The notes below the pieces were generated by a model. The model made no database searches. It was not told the origin of the DNA and saw only the letters and a list, made by a program, of their open reading frames with translations. From NCBI GenBank assembly GCA_947625655.1, contig CANQPD010000002.1:1-64000 (forward strand): a stretch of DNA of 64,000 bases, given 5' to 3'. The stretch is from an uncultured Dysosmobacter sp. (lineage in GTDB: Bacteria; Bacillota; Clostridia; Oscillospirales; Oscillospiraceae). The position numbers were made by a program, and so were the translations under genes. Shown here piece after piece: positions 16,964 through 24,798 of the stretch; within the stretch, counting starts at the first letter, position 1; each line of letters opens with the position of its first letter.

Positions 16964-17845
16964 ATGGCACGAACCCGCAGCATAAAACCCGGATTTTTCG
17001 ACAACGAGCTTCTGGGGTGCCTCCCGCCCCTTACCCGCCTTCTGTTCATCGGCCTCTGGTGCCAGGCAGACCGGGAAGGCCGCCTCGAAGACCGCTCCCG
17101 GAGGCTAAAGAAGCTGATCCTGGGCTACGACGACGTGACGGTCGAGGACGTAGAGAAAATGCTGGACGCCCTCGCCGAAAACGGATTTATCATCCGCTAC
17201 GAGGCCGCCGGCAATACATACATCCAGGTCGTCAACTTCGTAAAGCACCAGAACCCGCACATGAAGGAGAAGCCCAGCGAGATACCGCCCCCGCCCGGTT
17301 TTGCACCGTCCCAGCCCAGGGAAAGCACCAGGCAAGCACCGGGCCGGAACAGGGAGGACACCGGGCCAGCACCAGAGGAGGACAAGGAAAGCCCCGGAGA
17401 GCCCCCGGAGCCGCCCCAGGAGCCACCAGAAGGCGAGGGGGACGGGGAGGAGGCCCAGGAGCCCGAACCCAAGGGGGAGCCCAAGAAGACCGCCCTGGAG
17501 CGCCGCTTTGAGCTATTCTGGGGCGCCTACCCAAAGAAGAAGTCCAAGGAGGCCGCCCGCAAGGCATTCAAGCGGGTGGCCCCGGACGAAGATTTATTCG
17601 ACCGCATCATGGCGGCCATCGGCCGCGCCAGAACCTCGCCCGAATGGCTACGGGAAGGCGGCCGCTTCATACCATACCCGGCAACCTGGCTAAACGGCGG
17701 GGCCTGGGACGATGAACCTTTTAAGGGGGTGCAGAACAACGGAACAACTGAAGAACATTATGGCGGCCGCCCTGGGCCCGGACAGAGCGCCCCAGCGCCA
17801 GGAGGGGCCACGCGAGGCTTCAAACGAGCCGACACAGACGGATGA
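16964..17845 (+). CDS. replisome organizer (phage replication initiator)
   Basis: The 293-residue protein has an N-terminal winged-helix domain typical of phage replisome organizers (SIKPGFFDNELLG, LTRLLFIGLWCQADREGRLEDRSRRL, VVNFVKHQNPHMK). A low-complexity Pro/Glu linker (about 105-180) follows, then a C-terminal domain (FELFWGAYPKKKSKEAARKAF, YPATWLNGGAWDD) shared with DnaD/DnaT-like replication proteins. The linker DNA holds nine consecutive 11-bp iterons, like lambda O, whose gene contains the origin. It is followed by a DnaC-like loader whose start overlaps its 3' end. Confidence 0.8.
   Translation: MARTRSIKPGFFDNELLGCLPPLTRLLFIGLWCQADREGRLEDRSRRLKKLILGYDDVTVEDVEKMLDALAENGFIIRYEAAGNTYIQVVNFVKHQNPHMKEKPSEIPPPPGFAPSQPRESTRQAPGRNREDTGPAPEEDKESPGEPPEPPQEPPEGEGDGEEAQEPEPKGEPKKTALERRFELFWGAYPKKKSKEAARKAFKRVAPDEDLFDRIMAAIGRARTSPEWLREGGRFIPYPATWLNGGAWDDEPFKGVQNNGTTEEHYGGRPGPGQSAPAPGGATRGFKRADTDG
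17303..17401 (+). repeat. 11-bp iteron array inside the initiator gene
   Basis: Nine consecutive 11-mers begin at 17303, 17314, 17325, 17336, 17347, 17358, 17369, 17380 and 17391, with consensus near GCACCRGGNNA. The clearest are GCACCAGGCAA and GCACCGGGCCG. Because 11 is not a multiple of three, the protein is not repetitive there, so the periodicity belongs to the DNA. A second array with the same core lies at 30955-31053. Confidence 0.65.
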
Positions 17846-18770
17846 AACCGACAAATTCCGCGTCCGCTCCGACGTGGCAAAGGCCGAGGGCTACTACTTC
17901 ACAGACCCCCCGCCGGAGCCCGTCACCTGCGAATTTTGCGGCAAGACCCTATACCACTACGGCGGCGTTCTCCCCATCGCCGGCACCAAGCACATATTCA
18001 CCTGGTTCAAGGAGCCCGAGCGCTGCGATTGCCCCCAGGCCCAGGAACACTGGCGCCGCGTAGAGGAGGAGAAGAAGAAGGCCGAGGAGGAAGAGAGCCG
18101 GCGCCGCCAGCAGGCCATCATCCAGAGCCGCATATCAAAGCTCATAAAGGACAGCGGCCTCCGCGGCCGGTTCCAGACCCGGACCTTCGAGAAGTTCATC
18201 CCCGACGAGAAGAACGCCAGGGCCCTCCAGGCCGCCAAGAGATACGCCGACCACTTCAACCTCATGCTCCCCGGAAAGGACGAGTACGGGAACGTCACCG
18301 AGCCCGCCCGGCAGCGCAACGGCCTATTCATCGTCGGCAGCTACGGAACCGGCAAGACCCACCTGGCCGCAGCCATAGCGAACCAGCTTATCCACAAGAA
18401 CCACACCCCGGTCATTTGCATGACCATGATCGACCTACTCGCCCGCATAAAGCAGACCTTCGACCGCAGCGACAACGCCACCGAGGCGGAGATCATGAAG
18501 ATATACGAGGACGTCCCCCTCCTAATCATCGACGACCTGGGCAGCGAACAGCCCACGGAATGGGGCACCACCAAAATCTTCTCCATCCTCAACGCCCGGT
18601 ATGAAGCCTATATGCCCACCATCATCACCACCAACTACACCGTCCAGGATTTGACCCGGCGCCTTACCCCACCCGACGGCGACAGCCGAAACGCAGAGAA
18701 AAGCATCGACCGTCTCTGCCAGGTCTGCGAGGCCATCGAAATGTTCTGGGATAGCTGGCGCACCAGATAG
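17712..18770 (+). CDS. DnaC-like helicase loader
   Basis: This AAA+ ATPase of 352 residues has Walker A VGSYGTGKTHLA (about 206-217), Walker B LLIIDDLGSE (about 270) and sensor TIITTNY, as in DnaC/IstB loaders that place replicative helicase at an origin. The N-terminal half has zinc-type cysteines (CEFCGK, CDC) and a coiled coil. The start is uncertain: ATG 17712 overlaps the upstream gene by 134 bp, and an in-frame ATG at 17760 (MAAALGP) is an alternative. Confidence 0.88.
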   Translation: MNLLRGCRTTEQLKNIMAAALGPDRAPQRQEGPREASNEPTQTDETDKFRVRSDVAKAEGYYFTDPPPEPVTCEFCGKTLYHYGGVLPIAGTKHIFTWFKEPERCDCPQAQEHWRRVEEEKKKAEEEESRRRQQAIIQSRISKLIKDSGLRGRFQTRTFEKFIPDEKNARALQAAKRYADHFNLMLPGKDEYGNVTEPARQRNGLFIVGSYGTGKTHLAAAIANQLIHKNHTPVICMTMIDLLARIKQTFDRSDNATEAEIMKIYEDVPLLIIDDLGSEQPTEWGTTKIFSILNARYEAYMPTIITTNYTVQDLTRRLTPPDGDSRNAEKSIDRLCQVCEAIEMFWDSWRTR

Positions 18771-18779
18771 GAGGAACAC

Positions 18780-19097
18780 ATGAAAAAGAAAAACTGCCGC
18801 AGGACCGACGAGGAGCGGACCACCCACGACCGAGCCACCCGCCTGCGCAAAATGACCGACGCCCAGCTCTGTGACTTCATCGACAGCACCTATGGCCGCG
18901 GCATGGAGGAGGGCGCCAAGCTGGCCGAGAAGCAGCGGGCCGGCACCCCCGGCGAGGAGGGCGCCCGCCGGTTCCTCGCCTACCTGGAGAGCCGCACCGG
19001 CAGCGGCAACCGCATCGGCAAGGGCACCGTGATCTACATCGCCCGAGAGCTCGAAAACGCCATCGCCGCCGGCATCTTCCGGGAGGAGCCGGCATGA
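18780..19097 (+). CDS. unknown basic phage protein
   Basis: The 105-residue protein is strongly charged at the N-terminus (MKKKNCRRTDEERTTHDRATRL) with helical segments (DAQLCDFIDSTYGRGMEEGAKLAEK). TAGGAGG precedes the ATG. It is coupled to recU by an ATGA overlap. No family assignment. Confidence 0.55.
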   Translation: MKKKNCRRTDEERTTHDRATRLRKMTDAQLCDFIDSTYGRGMEEGAKLAEKQRAGTPGEEGARRFLAYLESRTGSGNRIGKGTVIYIARELENAIAAGIFREEPA

Positions 19098-19672
19098 AGG
19101 ACTACCGCCAAGCGAACCGGGGCCGCCCCTTCGAGGAGCTCCTGAAGATGGTACACGCCAACTACCAGCGCTATGGCGCCGCCGTAGTCCACAAGATACC
19201 CACCGAGTTTCTGCCAATCCGGGACGCAGCCGGGAAGATCGTAAGCTGCAAGGTGGAGGACAAGAGCTGCGTGGACTACCTCGGCCGCTACTACAACATC
19301 CCCGTCGCCGTAGAGGCCAAGCACACCATGGCCCGCCGAATCAAATTCAGCGAGGTCCAGGACCACCAGGCGGCCTTCATGGACGACTTCTGCGACAACC
19401 CCGGAGCCGTCGGCCTCGTCCTCGTCAGCTTCGGCCTCCGCCGATTTTACGCCGTCCCCTGGCAGTTCTGGAAGGCCGCCCGCACCGGCTGGCAGACCGG
19501 CACGCAGGAACCCGTGACCGCCTACGGCCAGACCTGGACCCCGCCCGGCAAGGCCAGCGCCAGCCCGGAGGAGCTACACCCGGAATGGGAAGTGAGACCG
19601 GGAGGGGCCTTCGTTCTCCCCTACCTCCACACCATCGAAATCCTATCAGGAAGGAGCCGCCGCCATGGATAA
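19094..19672 (+). CDS. RecU-like Holliday junction resolvase
   Basis: The 192-residue protein matches RecU: NRGRPFEELL near the start, then a PD-(D/E)XK-type core with DYLGRYYNIPVAVEAKHT (acidic and Lys residues) and RRIKFSEVQDHQAAFM. RecU cleaves Holliday junctions in Firmicutes. The protein likely resolves recombination intermediates from RecT-driven replication. It overlaps the next gene by eight bases. Confidence 0.85.
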   Translation: MKDYRQANRGRPFEELLKMVHANYQRYGAAVVHKIPTEFLPIRDAAGKIVSCKVEDKSCVDYLGRYYNIPVAVEAKHTMARRIKFSEVQDHQAAFMDDFCDNPGAVGLVLVSFGLRRFYAVPWQFWKAARTGWQTGTQEPVTAYGQTWTPPGKASASPEELHPEWEVRPGGAFVLPYLHTIEILSGRSRRHG

Positions 19673-19940
19673 CCGCGGAACCGCCGACATCGTACTCGAC
19701 CGCTTCGATTGGGCCGAGATCAGGCGCCACGCCAAGGCCCCCATCATCACCATCTACACCAGCCCGGAGGACTACCCGGACAAGTTTGTGGCCCGCCTCT
19801 GGGACCTGGACAAGCCCACCCCCTACATCGCCATCGCCGACACCCTGGAGGCCGCCAGAGCGGCCGTCCCCACCGAGGTCATGATCCCCTTCCAGCGGGA
19901 CCCCAGGGACGACGCCTGCATCACCGAAACCTGGATTTGA
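19665..19940 (+). CDS. unknown phage protein
   Basis: The 91-residue alpha/beta protein has several aromatic and acidic residues (VLDRFDWAEIRRHAK, VARLWDLDKPTPYIAIADTLEAA). AAGGAGC precedes ATG 19665 within the recU 3' end. Not recognised. Confidence 0.5.
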   Translation: MDNRGTADIVLDRFDWAEIRRHAKAPIITIYTSPEDYPDKFVARLWDLDKPTPYIAIADTLEAARAAVPTEVMIPFQRDPRDDACITETWI

Positions 19941-19952
19941 GGAGGGAGGACC

Positions 19953-20340
19953 ATGCCGACAGACGCCACCCACAGGTGCAAAATCTTCTACTGCGACCGC
20001 AGGCGCGGGAGCTACTGCTGCTCCCTGTGCGCCGCCCGGAGCACCTGCCACAACCGGCAGGGCCCCTGCAAGAACGCCCCGGAGCGCTGCGGCCTCCTCC
20101 GCGAAGCCACCCCCCAAGGAAGCGGCCGCGGCCGCCGGCATCCGCTTCATCACCCAAGCCACGGCCAAGATCATCATCGAGACCAGGGAGCCCCGCGGCC
20201 TCTACATCTGCCGGGAGCACGGAAAGTTCGTCGGCATCGACAACCGCACCGGCGACGCCTGGACCGAGGAATTCACCGGGAAACTGGCCTGCATCGACTG
20301 GCTGGCCGGCACCATGCCGAGGGAGGAGGCAGGGGCATGA
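19953..20340 (+). pseudogene. Cys-rich phage gene split by a frameshift in a six-C run
   Basis: The first part (19953 to about 20110) encodes a Cys-rich domain, CKIFYCDRRRGSYCCSLC then CKNAPERCGLL, familiar from Clostridia phages. At the C-run 20110-20115 the natural continuation changes frame. The +1 frame then reads KEAAAAAGIRFITQATAKI and ICREHGKFVGIDNRTGDAW, ending at TGA 20338-20340, which overlaps the next ATG. That second part has no start codon of its own. Removing one C gives a smooth ~128-residue protein. This may be a mutation, a programmed or phase-variable shift, or a sequencing error. Confidence 0.6.
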
Positions 20341-20573
20341 GCATCACCAACCTAAACGACATCGAGCCCCTATCCTACCCCGACCCCGGCCCGGACGACG
20401 GCGAGGTATTCCAAATCAAGGCCCGCCGCTGTAAGCGCTGCGGAGGCCTCCTCACCAGCGCCCAGGCCCTACACGACGGCTATGGCCCCTGCTGCCTTCG
20501 GAAGCTAAAGCAGGAGGCCAGGGACCGGGAGGAGCTGAAAAACCAATTCAGCCTATTCGAGAAGGAGGACTAA
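20337..20573 (+). CDS. DUF6011-like zinc-ribbon protein
   Basis: The 78-residue protein has RCKRCGGLLTSAQALHDGYG followed by PCC, a treble-clef-like zinc site as in DUF6011. The start ATG overlaps the previous TGA (ATGA). The C-terminal tail is acidic/basic. Function unknown; a small DNA- or protein-binding adaptor is likely. Confidence 0.6.
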   Translation: MSITNLNDIEPLSYPDPGPDDGEVFQIKARRCKRCGGLLTSAQALHDGYGPCCLRKLKQEARDREELKNQFSLFEKED

Positions 20574-20576
20574 AGC

Positions 20577-20900
20577 GTGCTCACCCTACCCATCAAAAAG
20601 CGCTGGTTCGACATGATCATGTCCGGCGAGAAGCAGGAGGAATATCGGGCCGACACCCCCTATTACCGCGCCCGCTTCGCCCGCATCTTCGACCTGGACC
20701 CGGAGGCCCTACACACCCCCTCCAAGCAGAAGATCGCCACCATCCGCCTCCGCAACGGCTACGCAGCCACGGCGCCCTCCATCCTCGCCTGCTGCCTTCT
20801 CCAGCACGGCAAGGGCCGCCCGGAATGGGGAGCAGACCCCAAGACCCCCTGCTTCATCCTGAAAATCATGGTCTACGAGGAGGAGCCCAAAGATGGCTAA
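20577..20900 (+). CDS. ASCH-domain protein
   Basis: The 107-residue protein reads LPIKKRWFDMIMSGEKQEEYR, the opening of ASCH/PUA-like domains, followed by TIRLRNGY and a closing KIMVYEEEP strand. ASCH proteins bind or modify RNA or nucleotides; the specific target here is unknown. Start is GTG 20577. Confidence 0.65.
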   Translation: MLTLPIKKRWFDMIMSGEKQEEYRADTPYYRARFARIFDLDPEALHTPSKQKIATIRLRNGYAATAPSILACCLLQHGKGRPEWGADPKTPCFILKIMVYEEEPKDG

Positions 20901-21579
20901 AACCGACCTGACCCACGCCATCGAGGCGGCCCTGAAGGAATACCACCCCGCCGAGGTATGCAACGGCATCAAGGTCAACAAGTTCCGGCAGACCCACACC
21001 GCATTTGAGGTCCCCGCGATCTGCGGGACCACCAAGGGCGGCATCGTAGACTGCCTCCGGGTCCAAGAATACTTCAGTGGCATCCACCGGGAGGAATACT
21101 GCCGCCTCCACGCAGCGAGGGAATCGGGGAAGACCTGGGCCAAAGTAACCGACGAGGGTTTCACCTGCATCAGCGGCTTCGGCCCCGGAGAAAAGCCGGA
21201 GTTTTGCGACAACCGCGGCTGCCGCTTCCGCTACATCCGGGAGGTAGGCACCCAAGACATTCTAATCACCGCCTACGAGATAAAGGTCACAAAAAGCGAC
21301 TTCAAGAGCAAGAACGGCCACAATTTTGTGGGAAACTGCAACTACTACGTTATCCCCAAGGAGATTTACGAGGACGTGGAGCCCCTGGTGCCGGAGGGCA
21401 TAGGCATAATCCTATACCTACACGCCGGCAGCTACGTCGGCCTCCGCAGGAAGCGCGAATGCACCTTCAAGCACCTGACCGACGAGGAGCAGAAGTGGCT
21501 GGTGCTATCCGTGATGAAGCGCCTCCAGGACACCACCTGGAAGGAGCGCCTCCAGAACCTCGGCGGGGATATTTGGTAA
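20893..21579 (+). CDS. MmcB-like PD-(D/E)XK nuclease
   Basis: The 228-residue protein has TAYEIKVTKSDFKSK, where Glu and Lys match the ExK of PD-(D/E)XK enzymes, then NCNYYVIPKEIYEDVEPLVPE and IGIILY, as in the MmcB DNA-repair family. An N-terminal part with conserved Cys and His may add metal binding. Probably part of the phage DNA replication/repair set. Overlaps the ASCH gene by eight bases. Confidence 0.65.
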   Translation: MAKTDLTHAIEAALKEYHPAEVCNGIKVNKFRQTHTAFEVPAICGTTKGGIVDCLRVQEYFSGIHREEYCRLHAARESGKTWAKVTDEGFTCISGFGPGEKPEFCDNRGCRFRYIREVGTQDILITAYEIKVTKSDFKSKNGHNFVGNCNYYVIPKEIYEDVEPLVPEGIGIILYLHAGSYVGLRRKRECTFKHLTDEEQKWLVLSVMKRLQDTTWKERLQNLGGDIW

Positions 21580-21595
21580 AGAGAGGAGACCGCAC

Positions 21596-22609
21596 ATGAT
21601 GAACAAGAGCAAGATCGACTGGACCGACTTCACCTGGAACCCCGTCACCGGCTGCCCCCGCGGCTGCTACTACTGCTACGCCGCCAAGCAGGCCCGGCGC
21701 TTTTGCGGGGACATCCGCCTCAACAAGTCCTCGCCCCAGATAACCAGGACCGCGCCCGACGCCAAGACCTACATCCTGGAGCAGCCCTTCCGCAACGACG
21801 CCGGCCGCGTCATTCCCTTCCCGGCGGGCTTCGCCCTGACCCTCCACCGCTACCGCCTGCCGATGCCGGCGCAGAAGAAGAAGCCGGCCAACATCTTCGT
21901 GTGCAGCATGGGCGACCTTTTCGCCCCGCAAATCCCGACCCGCTGGATTGTAGACGTTTTCGACGCCTGCGCCGCCGCCCCCTGGCACACCTACCTGTTC
22001 CTCACGAAATACCCGGAGAGATACCGGGAGCTGGAGCAGGTCGCCCTCCTCCCCCACGCCGAAAACTTCTGGTATGGGACCACCATCACCCGCCAGGCGG
22101 ACACCTACCGCCTCGCCGATCTCCCGGCCCCGCCCCTTCACCGATTCGCCAGCGTAGAGCCGCTCCTGGAGGCCGTAAATATGGCCGAGGCCAGCGACAC
22201 CCCGCCCATCGACTGGCTTATCGTAGGAGCCGAGACCGGGAACCAGAAAGGGAAGCACGCCCCCAGCAGGGCGTGGCTCGAGGCCCTCCAGACCTGGGCC
22301 AACACCAACGGCGTCCCGGTCCTGTTCAAAGAGAGCGCCGAGCTCTACGAAGCCTGGGGCAGCCCCATCCCCCAGCAGTTCCCCGAGGGGATCACCCTCA
22401 ACGAGCCCGACGTTATCCCACACTGCGACGCCTGTGAGCTCTGCTACACCGTAGACCAGGGCAAGCGGGGCAAGGCATACTTCTGCGTGAACGCCTGGGC
22501 GGACGAGGGCCAACCCGACCGCGGCGACAGGCACATCCCCGGCCGCTATACCCGCACATCGCCGCCCTGGTGCCCCCGGCGGAAGGAGGGCTGGGACCAT
22601 GAAGACTGA
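21596..22609 (+). CDS. Gp37/Gp68-type radical-SAM-like protein (DUF5131)
   Basis: The 337-residue protein begins IDWTDFTWNPVTGCPRGCYY, with the three-Cys cluster CPRGCYYC that resembles a radical-SAM 4Fe-4S site, then VCSMGDLFA, TKYPERY, WYGTTI, ASVEPLLE and LIVGAETG. This is the phage Gp37/Gp68 (DUF5131) family; its reaction is not established. Two ATG codons at 21596 and 21599 are possible starts after GAGAGG. Confidence 0.8.
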   Translation: MMNKSKIDWTDFTWNPVTGCPRGCYYCYAAKQARRFCGDIRLNKSSPQITRTAPDAKTYILEQPFRNDAGRVIPFPAGFALTLHRYRLPMPAQKKKPANIFVCSMGDLFAPQIPTRWIVDVFDACAAAPWHTYLFLTKYPERYRELEQVALLPHAENFWYGTTITRQADTYRLADLPAPPLHRFASVEPLLEAVNMAEASDTPPIDWLIVGAETGNQKGKHAPSRAWLEALQTWANTNGVPVLFKESAELYEAWGSPIPQQFPEGITLNEPDVIPHCDACELCYTVDQGKRGKAYFCVNAWADEGQPDRGDRHIPGRYTRTSPPWCPRRKEGWDHED

Positions 22610-22889
22610 CGAGGCCATCAGAATCCTGGACCCGGAAACCAGCGCCGCCGCGCTATACGGCCTCGGCCACGACGAGGCCGTGGCGCTGGTAGAGGACGCC
22701 TGCCGCCTGGCCGTGGCCGCCCTAAAGGACCCGCCGGTGAAGCACGCGCACTGGATAGAGCACGACGACGGCTATCAAACCTGCTCGAACTGCGGAGAGG
22801 AACATTGCTGGGAAGATTACAGGGCATCTTACTGCGACGTATGCGGAGCCAAGATGGACGAGGAAATCGGGGAAAAGGAGGAGGACTAA
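22599..22889 (+). CDS. zinc-ribbon phage protein
   Basis: The 96-residue protein has a helical first half (AIRILDPETSAAALYGLGHD) and a C-terminal zinc ribbon, CSNCG...CDVCGAKM. This layout is common in Clostridia phages, with no assigned function. It starts inside the 3' end of the preceding gene. Confidence 0.65.
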   Translation: MKTDEAIRILDPETSAAALYGLGHDEAVALVEDACRLAVAALKDPPVKHAHWIEHDDGYQTCSNCGEEHCWEDYRASYCDVCGAKMDEEIGEKEED

Positions 22890-22890
22890 A

Positions 22891-23289
22891 GTGCCAGAAG
22901 GAAGAAGCGGACTTTTCCCGTCCCTCGAAAAGCAGAGGGCGGAATGGAGAATGATGCGAATTAAGAAGCGGGAAAAACCATGCCCCATGCGCCACCCGGA
23001 AAACGGCAACTGCCTGCCTATTGGCGGATTCTGCATCGACGCCGTGAGCGACAACATCTGCGAGGCCCTACACCAAGCGTATGAAATCGGCCTCGCGGCT
23101 GGGTACGCCCGCACCGCGCCGGAGGCGCCGGAGGAGGGCCAGGACGCCCCCAGCGAGGAACCCACCAGGAACTGCCTGCATTGCAGGAGCTATAAACCGG
23201 CATACATCTGCGACAAGCATGGCCATACGGTGAAGAACCCGCAGCAGGCGGAGCCGCCCTGCGTTCTGTGGGAAAAGGGGGAAGCGTAA
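22891..23289 (+). CDS. Cys-rich phage protein
   Basis: The 132-residue protein starts at GTG 22891, after AAAAGGAGGAGG. It contains paired cysteines (KPCPMRHPENGNC, CLHCRSYKPAYICDKHG) that could form two zinc sites around an acidic linker. The stop TAA overlaps the next ATG (TAATG). Role unknown. Confidence 0.55.
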   Translation: MPEGRSGLFPSLEKQRAEWRMMRIKKREKPCPMRHPENGNCLPIGGFCIDAVSDNICEALHQAYEIGLAAGYARTAPEAPEEGQDAPSEEPTRNCLHCRSYKPAYICDKHGHTVKNPQQAEPPCVLWEKGEA

Positions 23290-23468
23290 TGGTCGAGCTG
23301 AAGAATTGCCCCTTCTGTGGCAGCAAGGCGGAGCTCTACGGGGACTGCGAGATGGTAAAGGCCAGATGCACCAACCCGGAATGTTGGTGCCACCTCGTTA
23401 CCTGGTTCGACGAGCCGGAAGAAGCCGCGGAGGAATGGAACCGCAGGACCCCGCCGGCGGAGGGCTGA
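23289..23468 (+). CDS. Lar-like restriction alleviation protein
   Basis: The 59-residue protein has LKNCPFCGSKAELYGD, a second CTNPECWC pair and the terminal EEWNRRTP motif. This is the Lar-family pattern; the founding Rac prophage protein modulates type I restriction. Many relatives are untested, so an anti-restriction role is inference. Confidence 0.7.
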   Translation: MVELKNCPFCGSKAELYGDCEMVKARCTNPECWCHLVTWFDEPEEAAEEWNRRTPPAEG

Positions 23469-23470
23469 CC

Positions 23471-23752
23471 GTGGGCTGCTACGTTTGCAAATGCAATTTC
23501 TGTGCCCGGAACTGTGAGCTCTACCCCGGCTACTTCACGCCGGGCGAAATAGCCGATGTTTCCGAGATTTGCTACACCTGCGACGAGTGCAAGCAATACG
23601 ACGGGGACCCCCGCAAGGGGAATATGTGGCGCCAGGAGTGCGATGGGTACAGAGAGCCCAGGAAGCGCACCGAGGCAAAGGCTAAGATCGCCGACGCCAG
23701 GGCCCGCGCCATGCGCCGGCAAATCCGGGTTATAAAAGGGGGACTGAAATGA
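23471..23752 (+). CDS. small Cys-rich phage protein
   Basis: The 93-residue protein begins at GTG 23471 and reads GCYVCKCNFCARNCELY, with CYTCDECKQY later, giving about eight cysteines suited to two zinc sites, then a basic tail. AGGGCTG upstream is a weak ribosome binding site, so coupling to the Lar-like gene is likely. Confidence 0.55.
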   Translation: MGCYVCKCNFCARNCELYPGYFTPGEIADVSEICYTCDECKQYDGDPRKGNMWRQECDGYREPRKRTEAKAKIADARARAMRRQIRVIKGGLK

Positions 23753-23753
23753 C

Positions 23754-24155
23754 ATGGGAAAGGGAAAAGGCAAGCAGCACCTGGGACCGCCCAAGCGCGG
23801 CCCCAACAAAATCCAGCGGGACACCGCCCGGAGCCGCGTCGTCCAGGACGCCACCCGGCAGACCTTCCAGCAGTACATGACCGATTGCCTCATGCTGGCC
23901 CTCAACGACCCGGAGATCATGGGGAAAGACGTATTCGGCTACAAGCGGCTGAAGAAGGTCCTGGCCGGCTGGGGCAGGAAGTACGACCTCTACTTTGACG
24001 CCATGACCAAGAACCCCGAGGCGGACTACGCCCGCGCCAAGATGGACGAGAGCCTCCGCCGGATTATCCCGGACCCGGACTTTCTACCCTTCGAGGAGCG
24101 CTACGACTGGCTCCCCGAGATCAAATACGGCCCCAAAGGAGGAAAGGGCAAATGA
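23754..24155 (+). CDS. phage protein, unknown function
   Basis: The 133-residue protein has a Gly/Lys-rich start (MGKGKGKQHLGPPKRG), a helical core (RQTFQQYMTDCLMLALNDPE) and KKVLAGWGRKYDLYFDAM. I recognise it as a recurrent Clostridia phage gene, without an assigned role. Confidence 0.6.
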   Translation: MGKGKGKQHLGPPKRGPNKIQRDTARSRVVQDATRQTFQQYMTDCLMLALNDPEIMGKDVFGYKRLKKVLAGWGRKYDLYFDAMTKNPEADYARAKMDESLRRIIPDPDFLPFEERYDWLPEIKYGPKGGKGK

Positions 24156-24316
24156 ACGACCGCCAGAAAATCTATTGCACCCGCGCCGACGAGAGGGAGG
24201 CCCTCGTCACCATCCTGGCCCGGAACGGCTACACGGTCCGCATCGGCAAGGAGAAGCCGGCGGGGAAGTCGCAGCCGGTATTCTTCGTGGAATACTGGAG
24301 GGAGCAGCCGTGTTAG
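24152..24316 (+). CDS. 54-residue phage protein
   Basis: Short gene with start ATGA overlapping the previous stop and its own stop overlapping the next GTG. It reads RADEREALVTILARNGYTVR, a ferredoxin-like beta-alpha-beta pattern. Tight coupling on both sides supports it as real despite its size. Confidence 0.55.
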   Translation: MNDRQKIYCTRADEREALVTILARNGYTVRIGKEKPAGKSQPVFFVEYWREQPC

Positions 24317-24798
24317 AAATACGGCCCATCACCCTCCGAGACGCCAACTCATTCGTGGCCCAGCACCACCGGCACAACCAGCCCACCAACGGGCACAAGT
24401 GGTCCATCGCCTGCTACGACGGGGACCGGCTATGCGGCGTCGCAATCGCCGGCCAGCCTATCGCCCGGAAGTTGGACGACGGGCTGACAATAGAAATCCG
24501 GCGCGTTTGCACAGATGGAACCTATAACGCCTGTTCCATCCTCTACGGAGCCTGCGCCCGCGTGGCGAGGGATATGGGCTACAAGCGGGTTATCACCTAT
24601 ACCCTCGCCTCGGAGGGCGGCTCCAGCTTGCGGGCCAGCGGTTTTGTGAATTGCGGAGAGACCGGAGGCACGTCATGGGATACGCCGAGCAGGCCCCGAG
24701 AGGTCGAGCAAATCACCCTTTTTGGGGTAGAGCGAAAATACCCGGCAGAGAAAAAGGTCCGCTGGGAAAAGAAGTACAAACGGAAGGAGGAGCGCTGA
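24310..24798 (+). CDS. XF1762-family GNAT-like protein
   Basis: The 162-residue protein begins at GTG 24310: LEIRPITLRDANSFVAQHHR, then KWSIACYDGDRLCGVAIAGQ and EIRRVCTDGTYNACSILYGA, the XF1762 family pattern with a GNAT acetyltransferase-like fold. The substrate is unknown. The start lies inside the end of the previous small gene. Confidence 0.75.
   Translation: MLEIRPITLRDANSFVAQHHRHNQPTNGHKWSIACYDGDRLCGVAIAGQPIARKLDDGLTIEIRRVCTDGTYNACSILYGACARVARDMGYKRVITYTLASEGGSSLRASGFVNCGETGGTSWDTPSRPREVEQITLFGVERKYPAEKKVRWEKKYKRKEER

Noticed and set aside
17303-17401. CRISPR array
   Set aside because: Repeats are 11 bp, contiguous and degenerate, with no spacers and no cas genes.
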